A stretch of 47,719 nucleotides of DNA, taken from positions 1-47,719 of the forward strand of contig NZ_JAINDZ010000035.1 in NCBI RefSeq assembly GCF_019802345.1, given 5' to 3'. Positions 42,096-47,719 of the stretch are shown here, piece after piece (positions within the stretch are counted from its first letter, which is position 1; each line of letters begins with the position of its first letter). Made by a program: the position numbers and the translations under genes. Source of the stretch: Methylosinus sp. Sm6 (lineage in GTDB: Bacteria > Pseudomonadota > Alphaproteobacteria > Rhizobiales > Beijerinckiaceae). The notes under the pieces are model-generated. The model ran no database searches. It was given only the letters and a program-made list of their open reading frames with translations, and was not told the DNA's origin.

Positions 42096-42266
42096 CGCGC
42101 CCCTTCTCCCGCTTGCGGGAGAAGGTGGCCCTCGCGTCAGCGAGGGTCGGATGAGGGTCCGAGGAAACTGGCGCGCCCTTTGTCGCATGCCGCAAACTTT
42201 GAGGGACCCTCATCCGACCCCGCTTCGCGGGGCCACCTTCTCCCACGAGTGGGAGAAGGGTGCGCG
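42096..42266. repeat. Long inverted repeat pair between glcD and glcE
   Basis: Arms of about 63 bp at 42096-42160 and 42204-42266 are imperfect complements of one another; each holds the CCTTCTCCC-gggagaagg palindrome plus a second small hairpin (CCCTCGC-GCGAGGG or CCCCGC-GCGGGG) and the word GTCGGATGAGGGTCC. The right arm ends 10 bp before the glcE start. Confidence 0.85.
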
Positions 42267-42276
42267 AGCTTTGTAG

Positions 42277-43446
42277 ATGCTGGTGAGCCCCAGAGACGAA
42301 TCCGACGTTCTGGATGCGGTGCGCGACGCGCTCGCCGATGAGTCGCCGCTCGCCATTCGTGGCCATGGCTCCAAAGCCGCGCTCGGCCGCGCCGCCACGC
42401 CGGCGCATATCCTCTCGCTTGCCGCGCTCTCCGGCGTGACGCTCTATGAGCCCGAGGAGCTGGTGCTCACCGCGCGCGCCGGCACCCCGCTGCGCGAGAT
42501 CGTCGCGCTCCTCGATGCGCATCGCCAGCAATTGGCGTTCGAGCCGATGGATCACGCGGCGCTGCTCGGCGGCGTGCGCGACGACGCCACCATCGGCGGC
42601 GTCATCGCCGTCAACGCCTCCGGCCCGCGGCGCGTCAAGGCGGGCGCGGCGCGCGATCATCTGCTCGGCTTTCGCTGCGTCACCGGCCGCGGCGAAATGG
42701 TGAAATCCGGCGGCCGCGTGATGAAGAACGTCACCGGCTACGACCTCTCCAAGCTCGTCGCGGGCTCCTATGGCACGCTCGCCGCGCTGACCGAGGCGAC
42801 GCTAAAAGTTCTGCCGAAGGCGGAGACCGAAGAGACGCTGCTGCTCTCCGGCCTCGGCGAGGAGAAGGGCCTCGCCGCGCTGCGCAAGGCGTCGGGCTCG
42901 CCTTTCGAAGTCTCGAGCCTGGCCTTCGATCCGCGCGACGACATCGCCGCGCTGCGGCTCGAGGGGCCGCAGATTTCCGTCGTGAAGCGACGCGACGATC
43001 TCGCCGCTCTGCTCGGCGCCGCCACGCAAACGCTGGACGCCGAGAGCAGCCGCGCCTTCTGGATGCGCTTGCGCGACGCGGAGCCCGTGGCGGCGGGGGA
43101 GGGCGTCGTCTGGCGCGTCTCGCTCGCGCCGACCAATGGTTTCGCTTTCGTCGAGAGCTTGCGGCGCGAGGCGGCGCCGCTGCTCGCGCATGTGTATGAT
43201 TGGGCCGGCGGCCTCGTCTGGCTGCGCTTGGAGGCTGCGGCCGACGCCCATGCCGGCGTCATTCGCCGACACGTCGATCGGCTGGGCGGCCATGCGACGC
43301 TGATCCGCGCCGACGAAGCGACGCGCGCCGCGGTCGAGGTGTTCCATCCACAGCCGGCGGCGCTCGCCGCGCTGACGCGGCGCGTGAAAGAAGCGTTCGA
43401 TCCACGCCATATACTGGAGCGCGGCCGCATGAGGGCGGAATTCTGA
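42277..43446 (+). CDS. glcE: Glycolate oxidase subunit GlcE (FAD-binding)
   Basis: A 389-residue second FAD-binding subunit. It begins with the family's SPRDESDVLDAVRDAL, has a GHGSKAALGR and LGGVRDDATIGGVIAVNASG FAD-binding region in place of the fuller GlcD motif, VKSGGRVMKNVTGYDLSKL, and a C-terminal FDPRHILERGRM. The ATG is 10 bp after the right arm of a repeat pair, and the nearest purine-rich site, GGGAGAAGGG, is part of that repeat and 17 bp away; initiation may be weak or depend on read-through coupling. Confidence 0.93.
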   Translation: MLVSPRDESDVLDAVRDALADESPLAIRGHGSKAALGRAATPAHILSLAALSGVTLYEPEELVLTARAGTPLREIVALLDAHRQQLAFEPMDHAALLGGVRDDATIGGVIAVNASGPRRVKAGAARDHLLGFRCVTGRGEMVKSGGRVMKNVTGYDLSKLVAGSYGTLAALTEATLKVLPKAETEETLLLSGLGEEKGLAALRKASGSPFEVSSLAFDPRDDIAALRLEGPQISVVKRRDDLAALLGAATQTLDAESSRAFWMRLRDAEPVAAGEGVVWRVSLAPTNGFAFVESLRREAAPLLAHVYDWAGGLVWLRLEAAADAHAGVIRRHVDRLGGHATLIRADEATRAAVEVFHPQPAALAALTRRVKEAFDPRHILERGRMRAEF

Positions 43447-43481
43447 TGGCTTGCGCCCCGCGCATCGACGTGCTTCGAGGA

Positions 43482-43539
43482 GCGAGCCTGAAGGCTCGCG
43501 GTCCAAGCGCGCCCCTGGACCGCGAGCCTTCAGGCTCGC
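43482..43539. repeat. Perfect 24-bp inverted repeat (REP-like pair) between glcE and glcF
   Basis: Positions 43482-43505 and 43516-43539 are exact reverse complements over 24 bp with a 10-bp spacer. Each arm contains the self-complementary core GCGAGCCTTCAGGCTCGC plus GGTCCA at the inner end. The same 24-bp word stands alone at 37602-37625. Confidence 0.92.
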
Positions 43540-43555
43540 ACTCATAGGCGCGACC

Positions 43556-44857
43556 ATGCAGACGCATTTCTCACCCCATCTCCTCGCCGATTCCGACATG
43601 GCGCATTCGGAGACGATTCTGCGCGCCTGCGTGCATTGCGGATTCTGCACGGCGACCTGTCCCACTTATCTCCTCACCGGAGACGAGCTCGACAGCCCGC
43701 GCGGGCGCATCTATCTCATCAAGGACATGCTGGAGAACGACCGTCCGGCCGATGCGCGCACCGCGCGGCATGTCGATCGCTGCCTCTCCTGCCTCTCCTG
43801 CATGACCACTTGTCCGTCGAGCGTGCATTACATGCATCTCGTCGATCATGCGCGCGCGCATATCGAGAAGACCTACCGCCGTCCGCTGTTCGAGCGTTTT
43901 CTGCGCGCGGCGCTCGCCTTCACGCTCACGCGGCCGGCTCTGTTCCGGCGATCTCTGCGCGCTGCCGCTCTTGCGCGTCCTTTCGCGCAGCTTTTGCCGA
44001 AACGCCTCGCGACGCTGCTCGCCATGGCGCCGGCGCGTTTGCCGCCCGCTTCGCCGGTCGATCGGCCGCAGGTGTTCGGGGCAAAGGCGCCGCGGCGGAT
44101 GCGCGTCGCGCTGCTGTCCGGCTGCGCGCAGACCGTGCTCGATACGCGCATCCACGAAGCGACCGTGCGGCTGCTGACGCGCCTCGGCGCCGAGGTCGTC
44201 GTCGCGGAAGGCGCCGGCTGCTGCGGCGCGCTGCCGCATCATCTCGGCAGAACAGACGAATCGCACGCGCTCGCGCGCCGCAACATCGAAGCCTGGACGC
44301 GCGAGATCGACGCGGGCGGGCTCGATCATATCGTCATCGACACGTCCGGCTGCGGAACCAGCGTGAAGGATTACGGACATATGTTCCGCGATGATCCGAC
44401 GCTCGCGGACCAGGCCGCGCGCGTGGCGTCTTTGGCGCGCGACGTGACGGAAGTCGTCGCCGCGCTCGGCTTTACGCCGAAGGCCGACGTCGGCGCTCTG
44501 CGCATCGCCTATCACTCGGCCTGCTCGCTGCAGCATGGGCAGAAGATCGCGGAACTGCCGATGGAGCTGCTGCGCCGCGCCGGCTTCGAGGTCGTTTCCG
44601 TTCCCGAAAGCCATATCTGCTGCGGATCGGCGGGAACCTATAATCTGCTGCAGCCGGATCTCGCGGAGCAATTGCGCGCGCGCAAGGTCGCCAATATCGA
44701 GACGCTCGCGCCGCGCGCCGTCGCCGCCGGCAATCTCGGCTGCATGTTTCAGATCGGGCAGGGGACCGCCCTGCCGATTCTGCACACGATCGAGCTGCTC
44801 GACTGGGCTTGTGGCGGCCTGCGGCCCGCAGCGCTTCAGGGATTGTCCGAGCCATAG
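43556..44857 (+). CDS. glcF: Glycolate oxidase iron-sulfur subunit GlcF
   Basis: A 433-residue Fe-S subunit. Two 4Fe-4S ferredoxin motifs are seen: C25xxC28xxC31xxxC35 and C76xxC79xxC82xxxC86. Two CCG domains follow (GAGCCGALPHHLG and SHICCGSAGTYNL), which in the family bind another cluster or haem-like site. It passes electrons from GlcD/E to quinone. The front end is preceded by a REP-like inverted pair and no strong ribosome-binding site. Its end overlaps the tail of the next, leftward gene by 22 bp. Confidence 0.94.
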   Translation: MQTHFSPHLLADSDMAHSETILRACVHCGFCTATCPTYLLTGDELDSPRGRIYLIKDMLENDRPADARTARHVDRCLSCLSCMTTCPSSVHYMHLVDHARAHIEKTYRRPLFERFLRAALAFTLTRPALFRRSLRAAALARPFAQLLPKRLATLLAMAPARLPPASPVDRPQVFGAKAPRRMRVALLSGCAQTVLDTRIHEATVRLLTRLGAEVVVAEGAGCCGALPHHLGRTDESHALARRNIEAWTREIDAGGLDHIVIDTSGCGTSVKDYGHMFRDDPTLADQAARVASLARDVTEVVAALGFTPKADVGALRIAYHSACSLQHGQKIAELPMELLRRAGFEVVSVPESHICCGSAGTYNLLQPDLAEQLRARKVANIETLAPRAVAAGNLGCMFQIGQGTALPILHTIELLDWACGGLRPAALQGLSEP

Positions 44858-45408
44858 CGGAAGGCGACGAGCCGATCATGCCGGAACGTATATTCGGCGA
44901 AATAATTCGGCAGGCCGGTGCGCTTGAGAAACGGATGGTCGGGATCGTCGGTTTCGTAGCGGATCGTCATGCGTCCGCCTTTCGTCTTCTTGGGCGTGAA
45001 GCAGAGGCCGAGCAGGTCGACGACGAATTGCTGCGAGACGCCGAGCTTGACGCCGTGCTCGCTCGAAAGATGCTCGGCCTCGAGCATTTTCCCGGGACGA
45101 CGCGAGGCGCCCACGGCGGAGCGAACCTCGATCACGCCGAATGATCCGCGCATGGCGCCAGGAAATTGCGTCAGCGTCGCCATCTCGCTCCGGTCGCCAT
45201 TGAAGAGCAACAAGCTCGGCATATCGTCGCCGGCGAAGGGCAGAGCGTCGAGCGCACCGAGCGCCCGTTCGGCGCTCGACTCATCGTCGAGTCGCACGGC
45301 TTCTATGTCGGTCTCGATCTGCGAGACCTTGCAGCCCGCGACGCATGGCTCGCCGAAGGCGAGCAGAACCGCCATTGCGCAACCGATCCGATGCATTCTT
45401 CTCTCCAT
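44836..45408 (-). CDS. Secreted hypothetical protein
   Basis: A 190-residue protein with a signal peptide (MHRIGCAMAVLLAFGEPCVAG; ATG 45408 or 45396). The mature part is of mixed strand/helix type, with ESSAERALGALDALPF, a central FGVIEVRSAVGASR strand and a C-terminal YFAEYTFRHDRLVAFRYG. I do not recognise the family. Codon pattern supports coding. It converges on glcF and overlaps its last 22 bp. Confidence 0.65.
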   Translation of the reverse strand: MERRMHRIGCAMAVLLAFGEPCVAGCKVSQIETDIEAVRLDDESSAERALGALDALPFAGDDMPSLLLFNGDRSEMATLTQFPGAMRGSFGVIEVRSAVGASRRPGKMLEAEHLSSEHGVKLGVSQQFVVDLLGLCFTPKKTKGGRMTIRYETDDPDHPFLKRTGLPNYFAEYTFRHDRLVAFRYGSDNP

Positions 45409-45466
45409 CCGCCGCCGGATGAAGAATAGCAGGCGCCGTCGATTCGTCCGTGCGCTGGCGCACGTC

Positions 45467-46501
45467 TCAGCGCAGGAAGCCGATGATATCTTTTACGGCG
45501 TCCATATTGGCGCGCGCCAATTGGCGCGCCCGTTCGGCGCCCTCGCGCAGCACGCCGTCGACATAGGCCTCGTCGGCCGACAGGCGGCGCATTTCGGCGG
45601 TGATCGGCGCGAGCTTCGCGACTGCGAGATCGACCAGCGCGTTCTTGAACGTCGAGAAATTGGCGCCGCCGAATTCGCCGAGCACATCGGCCTTGGCGCG
45701 CTGCGACAGCGCCGCGAATATGCCGACGAGATTATCGGCCTCGGGCCGCCCCTCCAGCCCCTTCTCCTCCGACGGCAATGCGTCGGGGTCGGTCTTGGCC
45801 TTTCTGATCTTCGTCGCGATCTGATCGGCGTCATCGGCGAGATTTATGCGTGAATAATCGGAGGCGTCCGATTTCGACATTTTCTTCGCGCCGTCGCGCA
45901 GGCTCATCACCCGCGTCGCCGGGCCGGCAATCAGCGGCTCGGGCAGCGGGAAGAATGCCTCGCCGAAGCCGTTGCGGGCGATCGATTCGGCGAAGTCGTT
46001 GTTGAACTTCTGCGCGATGTCGCGGGCCAGCTCCAAATGCTGCTTCTGATCGTCGCCGACCGGCACATGGGTCGCGCGATAGATCAGAATATCGGCGGCC
46101 ATCAGCACCGGATAGTCGAGCAGGCCCATGGAGGCGTTCTCGCGATCCTTGCCGGCCTTGTCCTTGAACTGCGTCATGCGGTTGAGCCAGCCGATGCGGG
46201 CGACGCAGTTGAGCACCCAGGCGAGCTCGGCGTGCTCGGCCACCTGGCTCTGATTGAACACGATGTTCTTTTTCGGATCGATGCCGCAGGCGATGAAGGC
46301 GGCGGCGATCTCGCGCGTGTTGGCCTTGAGCTTCAGCGGGTCCTGCGGCACGGTGATGGCGTGCAGGTCGACGACGCAATAGAGGCAGTCGAAGCTCTGC
46401 TGCAGCTCGACGAATTTGACGATCGCGCCGAGATAATTGCCGAGGTGCAGATTGCCGGTGGACTGCACGCCGGAGAAGACGCGCTGGGGAAAGCTGGTCA
46501 T
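45467..46501 (-). CDS. trpS: Tryptophan--tRNA ligase
   Basis: A 344-residue class Ic synthetase that charges tRNA-Trp. The HIGH-type motif is [11 protein letters not shown] (16-26), the KMSKS loop is KKMSKSDAS (~203-211), and [16 protein letters not shown] is the family's substrate-binding helix. Length is typical. It lies 80 bp after the rhodanese-ankyrin gene on the same strand, so the two may be cotranscribed. Confidence 0.97.
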   Translation of the reverse strand: MTSFPQRVFSGVQSTGNLHLGNYLGAIVKFVELQQSFDCLYCVVDLHAITVPQDPLKLKANTREIAAAFIACGIDPKKNIVFNQSQVAEHAELAWVLNCVARIGWLNRMTQFKDKAGKDRENASMGLLDYPVLMAADILIYRATHVPVGDDQKQHLELARDIAQKFNNDFAESIARNGFGEAFFPLPEPLIAGPATRVMSLRDGAKKMSKSDASDYSRINLADDADQIATKIRKAKTDPDALPSEEKGLEGRPEADNLVGIFAALSQRAKADVLGEFGGANFSTFKNALVDLAVAKLAPITAEMRRLSADEAYVDGVLREGAERARQLARANMDAVKDIIGFLR

Positions 46502-46581
46502 GAGCGAAGCGCCGACTGGTTTGAGGCCGGCGGCTCTTATGGCAATGTGGGGACGCTAGCGCAAGTATCCGGCGAAGGCCG

Positions 46582-47373
46582 TCACGCTCCCGCCGTCTTG
46601 CTCCGCGCCGCCGCGCGCATCAGGTCGAGGCAGTCCTTCGTCGCGGCCATGTCGAGCGCGGTGAGGCCGAGATCGGTCTCCTGGGCCGGATCGGCGCCCG
46701 CCGCGAGCAGCGCGGCGACCGCTTTTGCGCGGCCGGAGGAGGCGGAGAACATCAGCGCCGTCGCGCCGGTGAGATTGACATGGGCGATGTCGATCCCCGC
46801 TTCGATGAGCAGGCGGATGTTGTCCACATTCTCGCCGACGCAAGCGAGCCAGAGCGCCTGATTGCCGTCGGCGTTGGCCGCATGGAGATCGGCGCCGGCG
46901 GCGAGCAGCTCCGTCACCAGCGCCGGCGGCGCGAGGCGAGCGGCCGCCATCAAGGGAGTCGCGCCCGTCTTGTCGCGCGCGTTCACGTCATTCGGGGGAA
47001 AGCCGTTCTCGATGAGAAAGGCGGACAGAGCGGCGCCGAGCGCGGGCGTCGATGCGGCCGCGCGCTCGGCCGCGGCCCAGGCCTCATAGCCGCCGTCGAG
47101 GCTGTAGACCTGCGCAAAGCCCATGTCGGAAAAGATCTTCGCATAGGCCTGGCTCGAATTGCCGTGATAGCAGCAGATGACGACCGGCGTCTCTTTCGGG
47201 GTCTCGAACAAATAATAAGAGAGATCGTCCTGCGCCGCATTCTCGGCGCCGGCGATGTGCCCGCGCGCGAAAGACGCCGGATCGCGCACGTCGAGGACCA
47301 GCGCGTCGCCGGCGCTCAGCACCGCGCGCGCCGCGGCGACGTCGATTCTGCGAAATCCTTGTCCCTCGGTCAT
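46582..47373 (-). CDS. Rhodanese-ankyrin fusion protein
   Basis: A 263-residue cytoplasmic fusion. Residues ~8-110 form a single rhodanese domain of the GlpE type: LVLDVRDPASFARGHIAGAEN and the active-site loop CCYHGNSSQ with the likely nucleophile C68. Residues ~130-255 are three to four ankyrin repeats (DKTGATPLMAAARLAPPALV, ADGNQALWLACVGENVDNI and NLTGATALMFSASSG are their starts). The first half could move persulfide sulfur; the second may bind a partner. No signal peptide. The ATG 47373 is followed closely by a REP-like palindrome upstream. I infer a role in sulfur transfer only. Confidence 0.85.
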   Translation of the reverse strand: MTEGQGFRRIDVAAARAVLSAGDALVLDVRDPASFARGHIAGAENAAQDDLSYYLFETPKETPVVICCYHGNSSQAYAKIFSDMGFAQVYSLDGGYEAWAAAERAAASTPALGAALSAFLIENGFPPNDVNARDKTGATPLMAAARLAPPALVTELLAAGADLHAANADGNQALWLACVGENVDNIRLLIEAGIDIAHVNLTGATALMFSASSGRAKAVAALLAAGADPAQETDLGLTALDMAATKDCLDLMRAAARSKTAGA

Positions 47374-47719
47374 GTTTCTTCCTCGCTCTCGAGAGCGAGC
47401 CTCGAGGCTCGCGATCCGACGTTCTCCCCGGACCCGCGCGCCGTCAGGCTCGCATCGCTCCGGGCGCGGCTCGCCATGCGAACTCGGGGCCAGAGCGGCT
47501 CCAGCGGGTCTCGGCTTGCTCTGGTCGCGCCCACCGCTTGCGCATCGATTTGCCGAGCAGGGTGGTCGGGTGGATGCAAGAACAGACGGTTCACCCTCCC
47601 CTTTAGGGTTACCGCATGCATACATCTTGGAATGCGCAGCGTCGTCATGGCCGGGCTTGTCCCACGGCTGTCCGGTTCAAGATAGGCATAGTATTATCTC
47701 GTATTGGCGTGGGTCCGGC
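47374..47719. other. Terminal gap with a REP-like variant, no gene seen
   Basis: At about 47383-47415 lies a variant of the REP-like family (CGCTCTCGAGAGCG followed by GCGAGCCTCGAGGCTCGC), just before the rhodanese-ankyrin start on the minus strand, and a decayed copy near 47435-47465. Near 47642-47665 is GTCATGGCCGGGCTTGTCCC, a word often found in Hyphomicrobiales interspersed repeats. No open frame in the rest looks coding. Confidence 0.5.

Overview
The window looks like chromosomal DNA of a GC-rich alphaproteobacterium, probably of the Hyphomicrobiales and possibly near Methylocystaceae/Beijerinckiaceae. That placement is inferred from the gene set: DivK-PleD, HslV with an N-terminal propeptide, an OlsB-like acyltransferase, glcDEF with GlcG, a CtrA box and an alphaproteobacterial RpoH-type promoter. 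No gene seen here fixes the genus.

Layout. 1-6290 is the right-hand end of a P2-like prophage or phage-tail locus: tape measure, GpU, GpX and GpD homologues, then a separately promoted unknown gene, a putative helix-turn-helix gene and another unknown gene, closed by a strong bidirectional terminator at 6261-6289. 6360-14558 holds a SleB-type hydrolase, yjbQ, a TonB-dependent receptor, a mosaic pseudogene made of yjbQ and ppdK pieces, a MITE-like element, peptide deformylase and ppdK. 14875-22498 holds an orphan TAXI-type binding protein, ftsK with a CtrA box, a NupC-type nucleoside transporter, a T4 Rnl1-type RNA ligase whose N-terminus lies in another frame, an antitoxin remnant and a methyltransferase.

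22828-33071 holds an OlsB-like acyltransferase, a proline-rich OmpA-family protein, a hybrid histidine kinase, a YifB/ComM ATPase, a lytic transglycosylase, a membrane protein of unknown role, and tRNA-Leu(CAA). A VapBC45-like toxin-antitoxin pair follows, then tRNA-Ala(GGC) at 33139-33214. 33354-39929 holds hslVU behind a probable heat-shock promoter, a class II aldolase, a GST, a small Cys/His protein, a candidate small RNA, the divK-pleD cell-cycle pair and a DUF3572 protein. 40018-44857 is the glycolate oxidase locus (glcG divergent from glcDEF). The right end has a secreted unknown protein, trpS and a rhodanese-ankyrin fusion.

How genes connect. DivK and PleD act upstream of CtrA in related bacteria, and a perfect CtrA box lies before ftsK in the same window. 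GlcDEF converts glycolate to glyoxylate, and PPDK interconverts pyruvate and PEP. Several repeat families run through the intergenic spaces: a REP-like palindrome with a 24-bp word present three times, a 'ctcccRcttgYgggag' palindrome that forms long inverted pairs, and a ~187-bp element with terminal inverted repeats. The less ordinary parts are the RNA ligase locus, the yjbQ/ppdK mosaic behind the TonB receptor, the toxin-antitoxin pair between two tRNA genes, the sRNA candidate, and the interrupted paralogous module at the prophage edge.
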